Source: Pseudomonas vancouverensis
Lineage (GTDB): Bacteria > Pseudomonadota > Gammaproteobacteria > Pseudomonadales > Pseudomonadaceae
DNA length: 64,000 nt
Direction of reading: 5' to 3'
Assembly: GCF_004348895.1 (NCBI RefSeq)
Contig: NZ_RRZK01000012.1
Coordinates: 62,001-126,000 of the forward strand
A program made the position numbers and the translations under genes. Positions 11,787 through 20,840 of this stretch are shown here, in pieces (positions within the stretch are counted from its first letter, which is position 1; each line of letters starts with the position of its first letter). The notes beneath the pieces are model-generated. The model ran no database searches. It worked only from the letters and a program-made list of their open reading frames with translations, and was not told where the DNA came from.

Positions 11787-12617
11787 ATGATTTCTCGCTG
11801 GACCACTGCAGTACTGGACACCGATCAACCCGGCGGCTGGGCCGTGGCACGCAGCCCCGAGGGCTTTCTGTTCGATGACAACGGCGCACTGTTCCCGCGG
11901 GAATGGCTAAAGCGTCAGGACCTGTCGGTGCTGACCGAACATGGCATCGGCCATCTTGATGGTGAGCCGGTGTACCTGCTGGAGTTGCGCAGTGCCAGTG
12001 ATGTACCGGGTTGCGGCTGGAAAGGCCTGCGCGCATTCATGCTCGAAGGCGATCATACGCTGTACAAGGTGCTCGGTTATGCCGCGCAGATCGGTACCTG
12101 GGCCCGAGAGCACCGTTTTTGCGGCAACTGCGGCCAGGCAATGACGCAAGTGCCGGGGGAGCGGGCGATGTACTGCCAGCCGTGCGATTTGCGCAGTTAC
12201 CCGCGCATTTCGCCGAGCATGATCGTGCTGGTCACCCGTGGCGATGAAATCCTCCTGGCGCGTTCGCCACGCTTTGTCACCGGGGTCTACAGCACCTTGG
12301 CCGGGTTTGCCGAACCGGGTGAGTCGGCCGAGGACTGTCTGATTCGCGAGGTACGCGAAGAAGTACGGATCGAGGTGAAGAACATCCAGTACCTGGGCAG
12401 CCAGTGCTGGCCGTTCCCCCATTCGATGATGCTCGGCTTCCATGCCGAGTACGCCGGTGGCGAGATCGTCTGCCAGGAAGACGAGATCGAAGACGCCCAG
12501 TGGTTCAACGTACATGCGCTGCCGCCGTTGCCGGCGTCACGCTCGATTGCCCGTTACCTGATCGACGTCTACGTGGCGCGGCGTTTAGGCCACGCTGAAC
12601 CAGTGCTGCCAGGCTAA
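11787..12617 (+). CDS. nudC: NADH/NAD-capped RNA pyrophosphatase NudC
   Basis: Nudix hydrolase that cleaves NAD(H) and removes NAD caps from RNA. 276 residues. An N-terminal NUDIX-like domain is followed by a zinc ribbon (CGNCG and CQPC, about residues 111-134) and the Nudix box with the [20 protein letters not shown] core near 172-192. Downstream, the family motif SQPWPFPxS is present as SQCWPFPHS, with Cys in place of Pro. It follows the crotonase gene at 6 bases, so the two are probably one transcript. Its 3' end overlaps the convergent TSUP gene by 33 bases. Confidence 0.93.
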   Translation: MISRWTTAVLDTDQPGGWAVARSPEGFLFDDNGALFPREWLKRQDLSVLTEHGIGHLDGEPVYLLELRSASDVPGCGWKGLRAFMLEGDHTLYKVLGYAAQIGTWAREHRFCGNCGQAMTQVPGERAMYCQPCDLRSYPRISPSMIVLVTRGDEILLARSPRFVTGVYSTLAGFAEPGESAEDCLIREVREEVRIEVKNIQYLGSQCWPFPHSMMLGFHAEYAGGEIVCQEDEIEDAQWFNVHALPPLPASRSIARYLIDVYVARRLGHAEPVLPG

Positions 12618-13364
12618 ACGCACAGTCAGGGCCAGGACCACGGTGATGAACACCGGGCGAATGAATTTCGCACCGCCGCTGATGGCGGTGCGGGCGCCGA
12701 AGAACGCGCCAACCATCAACGACGAGCCCATGCACAGGCCGATGATCCAGTCCACCTGACCGGAAAAGATGAACACCGACAGCGCCGCCACGTTGCTGAC
12801 GAAGTTCATGCTGCGCGCCACGCCGCTGGCCTTGACCAGGTCGATGGGGTAAAGCAGCAGGCTGCTTACGGTCCAGAACGCACCGGTGCCCGGACCTGCT
12901 ACGCCATCGTAAAAACCGAGGGTGAAACCCTGGGGTGATTGCCACTTTTTCTTGATCGGTGCGTCGCTGTCCAGCGGCGCTTTCGGCGTGCCGCCAAACA
13001 ACAGATAGACGCCACAGGCGAAGACGATCACCGGTAGCATCTTGTTCAACCATTCCGCAGGCAGGTAATGCGCGACGATGGCGCCGGCCAGCGCACCGAC
13101 CAGGGTGCCAACGATGGCGTGAATCCACTGTGCGGGATGGAACAGCTTGCGTCGGTAGAAGGTGAAGCTGGCGATGGCCGAACCGAAGGTCGAACTGAGC
13201 TTGTTGGTGCCCAGCACCAAGTGCGGTGGCAGGCCGGCGGTGAGCAGCGCCGGGGTGGTCAACAGACCGCCGCCACCGGCAATGGCATCGATGAACCCGG
13301 CGACAAAAGCGACGAGGGCCAGAATGGCCAGGGTGGACAGGTCAACGCTGAGTTCGAAAGGCAT
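12585..13364 (-). CDS. TSUP (TauE/SafE) family membrane transporter
   Basis: 259-residue polytopic inner-membrane protein of the sulfite exporter TauE/SafE family. The N-terminal half has [21 protein letters not shown] and [12 protein letters not shown], the typical TSUP motif. A second repeat half carries [15 protein letters not shown] and later [10 protein letters not shown]. About 7-8 hydrophobic segments are visible. Family members export sulfite, sulfoacetate or other anions; the substrate here cannot be told. The gene is convergent with and overlaps nudC by 33 bases. Confidence 0.88.
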   Translation of the reverse strand: MPFELSVDLSTLAILALVAFVAGFIDAIAGGGGLLTTPALLTAGLPPHLVLGTNKLSSTFGSAIASFTFYRRKLFHPAQWIHAIVGTLVGALAGAIVAHYLPAEWLNKMLPVIVFACGVYLLFGGTPKAPLDSDAPIKKKWQSPQGFTLGFYDGVAGPGTGAFWTVSSLLLYPIDLVKASGVARSMNFVSNVAALSVFIFSGQVDWIIGLCMGSSLMVGAFFGARTAISGGAKFIRPVFITVVLALTVRLAWQHWFSVA

Positions 13365-13449
13365 GGGATCGGCTTATTCGGCAGGAGCAAAAAAAAGACT
13401 GCGGGGAAGGGGGCACATCTTACCGGCCTGCACGCCACAAAACCAATGT

Positions 13450-13471
13450 GGGAGCGAGCAGGCTCGCTCCC
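13450..13471. repeat. Single REP palindrome
   Basis: Perfect inverted repeat GGGAGCGAGC-AG-GCTCGCTCCC between the DUF1348 gene (ends 13495) and the TSUP gene (starts 13364), of the same family as the other REPs here. It may also act as a transcriptional barrier. Confidence 0.75.
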
Positions 13472-13494
13472 GGCGGGTTTAAAGTGAATCCGGG

Positions 13495-13977
13495 TTATAG
13501 ACCAAGATCCGACAACCCCGGATGATCGTCTGGTCGACGCCCCAGCGGCCAACGGAACTTGCGCTCGCTTTCCTTGATCGGCAGGTCGTTGATGCAGGCG
13601 AACCGGTGCGCCATCAGGCCGTCCTCGTTGAACTCCCAGTTCTCGTTGCCGTAGGAACGGAACCAGTTGCCCGAGTCGTCGTGCCACTCATAGGCGTAGC
13701 GCACGGCGATGCGGTTGTCGGTAAACGCCCAGAGTTCCTTGATCAGTCGATAGTCCAACTCCTTGGCCCATTTGCGGGTCAGAAAGGCTTTGGCTTCTTC
13801 GCGGTTGTGGGCGAACTCGGCGCGATTGCGCCACTGGGTGTCGAGGGTGTAGGCGAGGGAAACGCGCTCGGGGTCACGGGAGTTCCAGCCGTCTTCGGCC
13901 AGGCGAACTTTTTCGATGGCGGACTCGCGGGTAAAAGGGGGCAATGGCGGACGAACTTGTGGGTCGGGCATTTTCAT
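13495..13977 (-). CDS. DUF1348 / NTF2-like (SnoaL-fold) protein
   Basis: 160-residue small soluble protein of the nuclear-transport-factor-2-like fold, DUF1348 branch. Diagnostic segments are [21 protein letters not shown], the [18 protein letters not shown] helix, the [27 protein letters not shown] strands and [14 protein letters not shown] at the end. No catalytic role is established for this family. It follows the tetR gene by 39 bases on the same strand, so it is the likely target or partner of that regulator. Confidence 0.85.
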   Translation of the reverse strand: MKMPDPQVRPPLPPFTRESAIEKVRLAEDGWNSRDPERVSLAYTLDTQWRNRAEFAHNREEAKAFLTRKWAKELDYRLIKELWAFTDNRIAVRYAYEWHDDSGNWFRSYGNENWEFNEDGLMAHRFACINDLPIKESERKFRWPLGRRPDDHPGLSDLGL

Positions 13978-14016
13978 ATCTCCGTTTCAAGTTGGCGTTC
14001 AGTCAGGATGTTTCGG

Positions 14017-14583
14017 TTACTTCAGGTTCAATAAGGTCCTGGCAATCTGCTGCGCGTTATCGGCGGCCTGGTGATCACCCATGACCAGCGCCACGGTGAT
14101 GGCACCGTCAATCAGGATCAGCAATTGACTGGCCAGGGTGTCGGGATCCTGTACGCCATGCTCGACGCATAACTCCCGTACATACTCGAGCAACTTGCGT
14201 TTGTGTTCTTTTGCCAGCAACCGCACCGGATCGTGTGGGTCACCGGTTTCGCCGCTGGTGTTGATGAAGGCGCAGCCGCGAAAACCTTCGGACTCAAACC
14301 ACGACTTGAGCACGGTAAACAGGTTGAGCAGGCGCCCGGCCGGGGTCTCGGCATTACCGACTTCACTTCTGTACCAGTGCATCCAGCGTTCATCCCGGCG
14401 CTGTAACGCGGCGAGAACAAGGTCGTCCTTGTTGGTGAAGTAACGGTAGATGCTTTTCCTGGAAACGCCGGCAGTCTTCACCAGCAGGTCCATGCCGGTG
14501 GCGGCGATGCCGATCTTGTAGATCAGTTTTTCGGTGACGTCGAGAATGACGTCGCGTGTTTCATTGCTGGTTATGTCGTTCAT
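14017..14583 (-). CDS. TetR family transcriptional regulator
   Basis: 188 residues from ATG 14583 (MNDITSNETRD). The N-terminal HTH is clear (LVKTAGVSRKSIYRYFTNKDDLVLAAL, about residues 31-60 in total). The C-terminal ligand domain contains FRGCAFINTSGE, common in the YcdC/AcuR-like TetR branch. It precedes the DUF1348 gene in an apparent two-gene operon and is divergent from pssA. An inverted repeat 13 bases upstream of the start codon is a candidate autoregulatory operator. The frame continues upstream to 14685 but that part runs through REP sequence and is unlikely to be coding. Confidence 0.9.
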   Translation of the reverse strand: MNDITSNETRDVILDVTEKLIYKIGIAATGMDLLVKTAGVSRKSIYRYFTNKDDLVLAALQRRDERWMHWYRSEVGNAETPAGRLLNLFTVLKSWFESEGFRGCAFINTSGETGDPHDPVRLLAKEHKRKLLEYVRELCVEHGVQDPDTLASQLLILIDGAITVALVMGDHQAADNAQQIARTLLNLK

Positions 14584-14595
14584 GAAAACTACAGT

Positions 14596-14609
14596 AGAAC
14601 GAACGTTCT
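14596..14609. promoter_or_regulatory. Candidate TetR operator
   Basis: AGAAC-GAAC-GTTCT is an inverted repeat with 5-base arms just upstream of the tetR start codon. Size and position fit autorepression by the adjacent regulator. This is inference from position and symmetry only. Confidence 0.5.
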
Positions 14610-14650
14610 CCATTATCAATTCATATTTACTGGAGTCTGATAGATGGTCT

Positions 14651-14695
14651 TCACGAGCAAGCTCGGTTCCACAAGGGGAACGCATTTCAAATGCG
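14651..14695. repeat. Degenerate REP plus small hairpin
   Basis: CACGAGCAAGCTCGGTTCCACA at about 14652-14673 is a diverged REP. It is followed by CGCATTT-C-AAATGCG (14681-14695), a 7-base-arm hairpin. Both lie in the divergent spacer between tetR and pssA. Confidence 0.55.
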
Positions 14696-14799
14696 GGAGG
14701 GAGATAGTTTGTGAAGGGATATTACAGTCTGTAACAAGACCCGGGCCGAGTGATGGTGTAAGCTCTCGGGTTCTTCGGAATCGACCCATTGCGAGCCCT

Positions 14800-16143
14800 A
14801 TGCCGTCGCTTTTCAAACGCTCCCTGCTGCCCAAACTGCGCAGTTTTCCGTTGTCCGCCGAGGCGGTCAGCATCCTCTCCGGCGCTGCCGAATTTCGTCG
14901 ATGCCTGCTGGAAAAAATCGCCGGCGCTACTCAGCGCATCTACATCGTTGCGCTGTATCTGCAACAGGACGAGGCCGGCCAGGAAATTCTCGATGCCCTG
15001 CATGCGGCCAAGCTGGCGCGTCCTGAACTGGACGTGGTGGTCGTCGTCGATTGGTTGCGCGCCCAGCGCGGCTTGATCGGTGCGGGCAAGCAGCCGGGCA
15101 ATGCGGCCTGGTATCAGGAAATGACCCGCACCCACGCCAGCGAAGTGCCGGTGTATGGCGTACCGGTGCAGACCCGCGAACTGTTCGGCGTGCTGCACCT
15201 CAAAGGCTTCGTGATCGATGACTGCGTGATCTACAGCGGTGCGAGCCTGAATAACGTTTACCTGCACAAGTTCGACAAGTACCGCTACGACCGCTATCAC
15301 CTTTTGCACAACCGCGCGCTCGCCGACTCGATGCAGCACCTGGTGCAGCACGGTCTGGTTGCCTCGAAAGCCGTGCACCGCCTTGATCTGCCGAACCTGC
15401 CGACCACGCGCAGCTTGCGCGGCGACATTGGTGATTTGCGCAGTCGCCTCAAGCATGCGGCGTATGACACCACGGCTGGCACGCAGGAAAAAACCGGGTT
15501 GACGGTCAGCCCGCTACTCGGCGTCGGCAAGAACAATCCGTTGAGTCGGGTGATTTGTGAGTTGATCGCCAGCGCCCAGGATCAACTGACCATCTGCACG
15601 CCGTACTTCAACTTGCCTTTGGCGGTGACCCGGGAAATTAACCGCGCGCTGGCCCGTGGAGTGAAGATCGACATCGTGGTCGGCGACAAGACCGCCAACG
15701 ACTTCTACATTCCACCGAGCGAGCCGTTCAAGGTGATTTCGGCGTTGCCTTACCTGTACGAAATCAGCCTGCGCCGATTCGCCAAGCGGCATCAATCGCA
15801 CATCGATAAAGGCCAGTTGAACCTGCATCTGTGGCGTGATGGCGACAACACCTATCACCTCAAGGGCATGTGGGTCGATCAGCGTTACACTTTGCTGACC
15901 GGCAACAACCTCAATCCGCGGGCGTTTCGTCTGGATCTGGAAAACGCCTTGCTGATCGATGATCCGCAAAGCGAGCTGGTGGGGCCGCGGCGCAATGAGC
16001 TGGCGGAAATTTTCCAGCACACCCGTCGTATCGAGCGCTTCCAGGACCTGGAAACCCTCGTCGAATACCCGGCCGGGGTGGCCAAGTTTCTCAAGCGTGT
16101 GAGCCGTGTGCGGATCGAGCGGTTGCTTTATCGCATGTTGTAA
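14800..16143 (+). CDS. pssA: CDP-diacylglycerol--serine O-phosphatidyltransferase, PLD type
   Basis: Makes phosphatidylserine, the precursor of phosphatidylethanolamine, from CDP-diacylglycerol and serine. 447 residues from ATG 14800 (MPSLFKRSLLPKL), matching the E. coli-type enzyme. It has two HxKxxxxD motifs of the phospholipase D superfamily: HLKGFVID near residue 132 and HLKGMWVD near 351, the latter followed by LLTGNNLNPRAFRLDLEN. The basic C-terminus ends LLYRML. The frame extends upstream to 14644 but that segment is REP and promoter sequence. Confidence 0.93.
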   Translation: MPSLFKRSLLPKLRSFPLSAEAVSILSGAAEFRRCLLEKIAGATQRIYIVALYLQQDEAGQEILDALHAAKLARPELDVVVVVDWLRAQRGLIGAGKQPGNAAWYQEMTRTHASEVPVYGVPVQTRELFGVLHLKGFVIDDCVIYSGASLNNVYLHKFDKYRYDRYHLLHNRALADSMQHLVQHGLVASKAVHRLDLPNLPTTRSLRGDIGDLRSRLKHAAYDTTAGTQEKTGLTVSPLLGVGKNNPLSRVICELIASAQDQLTICTPYFNLPLAVTREINRALARGVKIDIVVGDKTANDFYIPPSEPFKVISALPYLYEISLRRFAKRHQSHIDKGQLNLHLWRDGDNTYHLKGMWVDQRYTLLTGNNLNPRAFRLDLENALLIDDPQSELVGPRRNELAEIFQHTRRIERFQDLETLVEYPAGVAKFLKRVSRVRIERLLYRML

Positions 16144-16153
16144 AAACGCCAAG

Positions 16154-16221
16154 CGCGAGCAGGCTCGCTCCTACAGTTTGAGTTGGAACAATCAACGTCT
16201 GTAGAAGAGAGTCTGCTCGCG
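16154..16221. repeat. REPIN: two inverted REP copies
   Basis: CGCGAGCAGGCTCGCTCCTACAG-type sequence at 16154-16176 and its diverged inverse ending GTCTGCTCGCG at 16221 flank a 22-base spacer. It separates the convergent pssA and efe operon ends. Confidence 0.75.
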
Positions 16222-16246
16222 TTAACGTCAGTTCAGAGCCGCAGAA

Positions 16247-17071
16247 TCAGTTCAGACCCAACTTGCCACGCAGCGTCGACAGGTCTTCGGCCAGGGTGTT
16301 GACCGGACCAATCAATGCCTTGCGGTCGGCATCCTTCACTTTGTCGTAGGTTTCGAAACCGCCGTCCTTGGTCTTGTACTTGGCCAGGATCTTGTCCACG
16401 GTGGCGAAGTTCTTGTCGACCTTGGCGACAAAAGCCGCGTCCTGCTTCTCGATCTGCGGACGGAACAGGTCAACGATTTTCTTCGCGCCGTCGACGTTGC
16501 CCTGGAAGTCATACAGGTCGGTGTGGCTGTAGCGATCTTCCTCGCCAGACACTTTGGTCTTGGCCACTTCTTCGAGCAGCGCAGCGGCGCCACCCACGAC
16601 TTTCTCAGGCGGGAAGGTCAGGCCGGCAACGCGGGCCTGCAGGTCCTTCACGTCCTTGTTCAGGCCGTCGGCCAGCTCGTCCAGGCCCTTGGTGGTCTTT
16701 TCCGAGAACAGGCTGTATTCGATGCGATGGAAACCGGTGAAGTCTTCGGCCTTCACGCCTTGTTCGTGGTCGTCGACGCGCGAATCGATGGACGCGTCGA
16801 GGTCGCTGAACAGCTCGGCAATCGGCTCGATCGACTCATAGTAAACACGGGTCGGTGCGTAGAGTTTCTTCGCCGTGGCCAGGTCGCCTTTTTTAACCGC
16901 GTCAGTGAACTGCTGGGTGTGGCTGGCCAACTCGTCCAACTGCTCGGTCACATAGATCTTGTAGTCCGAGACCGGTCCCACCAGATCCATCGGCGCTGTC
17001 GCCGCGAAAGCCGAGAACGGAGTGTTGAGCAAGCCAAGGGTCAGCATTAACGCGAGTGGTGACTTCTTCAT
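16247..17071 (-). CDS. efeM: EfeM/EfeO-type periplasmic iron-uptake protein (M75 domain only)
   Basis: 274 residues with an N-terminal signal peptide ending near FSAFA-ATAP; no lipobox cysteine is present. The rest is a single imelysin/M75 domain with its conserved FHRIEYSLF (HxxE metal motif) near residue 113 and the GEEDRYSHTDLYDFQGNVDGA block. Such EfeM proteins lack the cupredoxin domain found in EfeO. Last gene of efeU-efeO-efeB-efeM, 30 bases after efeB. Its likely role is to bind iron in the periplasm for EfeU. Confidence 0.87.
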   Translation of the reverse strand: MKKSPLALMLTLGLLNTPFSAFAATAPMDLVGPVSDYKIYVTEQLDELASHTQQFTDAVKKGDLATAKKLYAPTRVYYESIEPIAELFSDLDASIDSRVDDHEQGVKAEDFTGFHRIEYSLFSEKTTKGLDELADGLNKDVKDLQARVAGLTFPPEKVVGGAAALLEEVAKTKVSGEEDRYSHTDLYDFQGNVDGAKKIVDLFRPQIEKQDAAFVAKVDKNFATVDKILAKYKTKDGGFETYDKVKDADRKALIGPVNTLAEDLSTLRGKLGLN

Positions 17072-17101
17072 GGGACGATTCCGAGAGGGTTGTTGTGGTT
17101 G

Positions 17102-18412
17102 TTAAGCAGTTGTTTTTGGTTTGTCAGCCAATTGCGTGGCTTCGAGCAGCGTGCGGCCAATGAAATCCTGGTCGCCGGTGACACCGGGTAGCGTGAAGAA
17201 ATAGCCGCCGCCGACAGGCTTGAGGTATTCCTCCAGCGGTTCGCCATTGAGGCGGGTTTGCACAGTGATGAAGCCTTTTTCCAGATCGGACTGGTAGCAG
17301 ATGAACAGCAGGCCCATGTCGAGTTGGCCGTTCTTGTTGACGCCGTTGGAGTAGTTGAACGGCCGGCGCAGGATCAGGTTGGCCTGGGTAGCCGCGGTGC
17401 GCGGATTGGCCAGGCGGATGTGCGCGTCGAGCTTGGTCAGCTTGCCTTGCGGGTCCTTGCTGTAGTCCGGTACTTCGCTTTCGTGAGCACCGCCCATGGG
17501 GGCGCCGGTGCTTTTGACCCGGCCGAGGATGCTTTCCTGTTCCTGCAAGGGCGTGCGGTCCCAGCGTTCGACAAAGTTGCGAATGATCCGCACCGCCTGA
17601 TAACTGCCGTTGGCTGCCCAGGACGGTTCATCGCTGCCGGGTTGGACCCAGACGATCATGTCCATGGTCTGGGCATTGTTGGAGTCGGGGTTGGCGGAGC
17701 CATCGCGAAAGCCGAGGAAGTTGCGTGCACTCTGCGCTGGCACGCCGGGTTTGGCCGGGGCTTGGGGCGGCACGCTGCCTTCCTGTTTCCAGCGCACGAA
17801 CAACAGGTCCGGAAGGTTCTTCACGATGTCACGCAGGGCGTGAATGTTGGTGTCGGCGGTGTTGGCGCAGAACTGGATGCTCAAGTCGCCATGGCAGCAG
17901 TCCGGCTCCAGCGAGTCGTTGGGAAAGCCGACCATGCGGACCAGGCGCTTGGGTTTGGCTTGCGCAAGGCCGAAGCGTTCGTCGAACAGCGACTCGCCCA
18001 CCGAAACCGTGATGGTCAGGTTGTCCGGCGTCACCACCGGGCCGAGAATCCCCGAATCCACGGGTGGCAGCTTCGGGTCGACCTGGTTCACCGGGCCGCC
18101 CTTCATCAGGAAGGCGATGCGTTCATTGAGGGTGCGAAACAGGCGCTCCAGATCAGCGCGATCGGTGGCCAACACATCGAATGACACCAGCATGCCCGAC
18201 GCCGGGCGTGGGGTGACGATGCCGCTCTGGTGCTTGCCGTGGTAGTCGTGACGGTCTTCGGTTTTTTCGCTGCTCGGTGCTTCGGTGACTTGTGCCGGGC
18301 TTGCGGCCATGGCCGGGCAGCTCAGTGCCGAGCCCGCCAGTGCCACACCGGCGGCGCCCATGCCCATCAATACGCGACGGCGCTGGAGGTTGAAGGAGTC
18401 TGAATCGTTCAT
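17102..18412 (-). CDS. efeB: Deferrochelatase/peroxidase EfeB (DyP type)
   Basis: Heme-dependent DyP-type peroxidase of the EfeUOB ferrous iron system. 436 residues. A twin-arginine signal (QRRRVLMGMGAAG followed by a hydrophobic stretch and AMAA) exports it folded to the periplasm. DyP hallmarks are GFRDGSANPD (GxxDG) near residue 237 and the proximal-heme His in DAHIRLANPR near 332. Lies 18 bases after efeO and 30 before efeM. Proposed activities of the family are oxidation of Fe(II) and iron release from heme. Confidence 0.93.
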   Translation of the reverse strand: MNDSDSFNLQRRRVLMGMGAAGVALAGSALSCPAMAASPAQVTEAPSSEKTEDRHDYHGKHQSGIVTPRPASGMLVSFDVLATDRADLERLFRTLNERIAFLMKGGPVNQVDPKLPPVDSGILGPVVTPDNLTITVSVGESLFDERFGLAQAKPKRLVRMVGFPNDSLEPDCCHGDLSIQFCANTADTNIHALRDIVKNLPDLLFVRWKQEGSVPPQAPAKPGVPAQSARNFLGFRDGSANPDSNNAQTMDMIVWVQPGSDEPSWAANGSYQAVRIIRNFVERWDRTPLQEQESILGRVKSTGAPMGGAHESEVPDYSKDPQGKLTKLDAHIRLANPRTAATQANLILRRPFNYSNGVNKNGQLDMGLLFICYQSDLEKGFITVQTRLNGEPLEEYLKPVGGGYFFTLPGVTGDQDFIGRTLLEATQLADKPKTTA

Positions 18413-18430
18413 CGTAAAGGGGTCTTCTGC

Positions 18431-19630
18431 TTACAGGCCGGAGAGGCCAAGGGCGGGATCGATTCCATCGAGTGCGGCGGCCAGTGCCTTGGCCTTGTCG
18501 GCGAGTTGCTTGCGTTGCTCGGCGCCGACTGTGTCGTAGCTGGCGTAGCCGTCATTGACCTTCAGGCCATTGAGTTCGGCGTCAACGGCGTTCAGGGCGT
18601 TGTCGATGCCCGGCAGCACATTGGCAGCGGACTTGGTCAACAACGGGCGCAACAGCTCGACGACCTTGTGGGCGACTTCGACGTTGGCGGCGAAACCGTT
18701 GAGGTCGGTATGGCTGTAGCGTTCTTCCTCGCCACTGCTGGCGCGTACATCGGCGATGCTGTTGAGATTACGCACCACAATGCTGACCAATTGCTCCGGT
18801 GGCAGTGACTGGGCCAGCAACTGTTGCTTGAGGGTGGTGACGTCACTTAGCAAGCGTTGGGCAACCGGTGTCAGGCCTTCGAGGTTGCGTTGCTGGAACA
18901 GCGCGTATTCGATGCGATGGAAACCGCCGAAATCCGCGTCCTGTTCGCGTTTCTCGAAGTAGTCGGCGCGAGCGTTGATGCTGTTGTCCAGCTCGGCCAG
19001 ACGCTGGGCCGCAGGCGCCACCCGTTGGTAGGCGGCACGGGCTGGGGCATACAAGGCCTGAGCCTGGGCCAGGTCACCGGTTTCGATGGCTTGCTCGAGG
19101 GCCGTCACGGCCTTGATCAGTGCGTTGCCCTGGCTGCTCAGGTACACGCGGAATTCCGACAGCGGTCCGACAAAGGCGACCATCGAAGGCTTGGCCTTGG
19201 CCGCAGCATCCGATGCGGCAGTTGGCGTCACGTGCAAAGTGCCACGCGGATTGCTCAACAGACCACAGGTGATGACGTAGTCGCCCGGCAGCAGGTTGGC
19301 GTTGATCACCTGGCTCAGACCGGGGGCGATGTTTTCCCGCTCTTCGACCACCAGCACGCCATCGAGGATTTCCCATTCAACGGCGCGATCCGAGCGGTTG
19401 ACGATGCGGAAGCTGCTACGACCGGCCGGAACCGTCAGAGCGTTGGGTTCGCAACTGTGCGGGTGGATGGTCACCAACACTTCGTCATGGTTGGCCTGGC
19501 GTTTGGCCGCGGCCATTTTCGAGGCGTAATAGAACAGGCCGCCGGCAGCGATCATCACGATCACCGAACCGGCTACCGCCCAGCGCAAGGCGCGCGGCGG
19601 GGAAGCCTGGAGTGGGGCTTGATTTGACAT
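18431..19630 (-). CDS. efeO: Iron uptake protein EfeO (cupredoxin plus M75)
   Basis: 399 residues. An N-terminal hydrophobic segment (about 15-36) serves as anchor or signal; next comes a cupredoxin-like domain (about 45-135, with CEPNALTVPAG and YVITCGLLSNPRG) and then an M75/imelysin domain with FHRIEYALF near 236 and GEEERYSHTDLNGFAANVE. This is the full EfeO architecture, thought to bind Fe and Cu in the periplasm and hand iron to EfeU. 8 bases after efeU. Confidence 0.92.
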   Translation of the reverse strand: MSNQAPLQASPPRALRWAVAGSVIVMIAAGGLFYYASKMAAAKRQANHDEVLVTIHPHSCEPNALTVPAGRSSFRIVNRSDRAVEWEILDGVLVVEERENIAPGLSQVINANLLPGDYVITCGLLSNPRGTLHVTPTAASDAAAKAKPSMVAFVGPLSEFRVYLSSQGNALIKAVTALEQAIETGDLAQAQALYAPARAAYQRVAPAAQRLAELDNSINARADYFEKREQDADFGGFHRIEYALFQQRNLEGLTPVAQRLLSDVTTLKQQLLAQSLPPEQLVSIVVRNLNSIADVRASSGEEERYSHTDLNGFAANVEVAHKVVELLRPLLTKSAANVLPGIDNALNAVDAELNGLKVNDGYASYDTVGAEQRKQLADKAKALAAALDGIDPALGLSGL

Positions 19631-19638
19631 GGATGCCC

Positions 19639-20478
19639 TTACTGACTGGAAACGGAAGAAGACTGTTTGACGGGCGCGGCACTGGGCAGGAAGAACATCA
19701 CCAGCGCCACCAGCAGATAAATCAGGTATGCACCGAGGGTGCTGATGGTCGGCGCGTCCTGATAGCCGAACATGCCGGCCAGCACCGAGCCCAGCGGGCC
19801 GTCCATTGGCAGCGTGGCGCTGATGTCGAACAACACGGTTTGCAGGTGATTCCAGAGGCCGGCTTCATGCAGCGCCTGCACCGAGTTGGCGAGAATGCCG
19901 GCAGCGACAACGAGAATGAACAGACCGGTCCAGCGGAAAAACGCGCTGAGGTTCAGGCGCATGCTGCCGGTGTAGATCAGGAAGCCGATGATGATGGCCA
20001 GGACCAGGCCGAGCAGGGCGCCAATCGGTGCGCTGGGGCCTTCGCTTTGCTGGAACACGGCGAGCAGGAAGAACACGGTCTCCAGGCCTTCGCGGGCGAC
20101 GGCAAAGAACACCATGGCGATCAGCGCGATGACTTGATGCCTGGAACCGGTCAGGGCGTGGTCGAGGGAGACGTGTAGCGAATGCTTGATGGAACGCGCC
20201 ACCTTGCGCATCCAGAACACCATGGAGCTGAGAATGCCGACGGCGATCAGGCCGACCACGCCTTCAAACAGTTCCTGTTGTTTTTGCGGGAATTCGGCGC
20301 TGACCAGTTCCAGGCCGCCACCGACCAGCAAGGCAAGGGTGATGGCGAGAAATACGCCGATCCACATCGCGGGCATCCACTGGCCGCGACCGGTCTGCTT
20401 CAGGTAACTGGCGATGATGCCAACGATCAGCGCGGCTTCGACGCCTTCGCGCAGCATGATCAAAAAGGGAACGAGCAT
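19639..20478 (-). CDS. efeU: Ferrous iron permease EfeU (FTR1/OFeT family)
   Basis: 279-residue inner-membrane permease with about seven hydrophobic segments. It carries the two REGxE iron-binding motifs of FTR1 proteins: REGVE near residue 10 and REGLE near 126. First gene of efeUOBM, with a Fur box 41 bases upstream of its ATG at 20478. Imports iron using periplasmic EfeO, EfeB and EfeM. Confidence 0.95.
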   Translation of the reverse strand: MLVPFLIMLREGVEAALIVGIIASYLKQTGRGQWMPAMWIGVFLAITLALLVGGGLELVSAEFPQKQQELFEGVVGLIAVGILSSMVFWMRKVARSIKHSLHVSLDHALTGSRHQVIALIAMVFFAVAREGLETVFFLLAVFQQSEGPSAPIGALLGLVLAIIIGFLIYTGSMRLNLSAFFRWTGLFILVVAAGILANSVQALHEAGLWNHLQTVLFDISATLPMDGPLGSVLAGMFGYQDAPTISTLGAYLIYLLVALVMFFLPSAAPVKQSSSVSSQ

Positions 20479-20518
20479 TCAACACCGTAGGTCAGTTAGA
20501 TAGGATGCTAATTTGTAA

Positions 20519-20537
20519 CATAATGACACTCATTCTC
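20519..20537 (-). promoter_or_regulatory. Fur box of the efe operon
   Basis: Read on the minus strand, the 19 bases GAGAATGAGTGTCATTATG match the consensus GATAATGATAATCATTATC at 14 of 19 positions. It lies 41 bases upstream of efeU, as expected for iron-repressed transcription. Confidence 0.8.
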
Positions 20538-20580
20538 AAACGAAGATGATTGACTTTACCTGAACGGTGGCTGAACGGCT

Positions 20581-20698
20581 CTGTAGGAGCGAGCACGCTC
20601 GCGATGGACTGCAGAACACCGCGAGTAGCCTGGAAGCACGCGTCATCGTTGACGACCATCGTCGGAACGCCGCCCGGAGCAAGCTCGCTCCCACAGGG
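20581..20698. repeat. REPIN: two inverted REP copies
   Basis: CTGTAGGAGCGAGCACGCTC (from 20581) and the inverse GAGCAAGCTCGCTCCCACAG (ending about 20696) flank a spacer of about 70 bases, upstream of efeU and the AraC-family gene. Confidence 0.8.
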
Positions 20699-20736
20699 AT
20701 TGGCTGTGCGCATTCAATATTGATGGCGCCTGACAC

Positions 20737-20769
20737 GCCGGTATCACCTGCAAGCCGGTTCCTACAAGG
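20737..20769. repeat. REP-like element of a second class
   Basis: GCCGG-N12-AAGCCGG followed by TTCCTACAAG resembles the GGCTTGCCGGCGAT-type Pseudomonas REP rather than the GAGCGAGC type. It lies about 70 bases upstream of the AraC-family gene. Confidence 0.45.
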
Positions 20770-20840
20770 GATCTGCGCCGAGTGGGCGGTTTCGGCTAAT
20801 ATGCCCACCACTCAAAGAAGAACAGGGCTAACCCAGGTCA

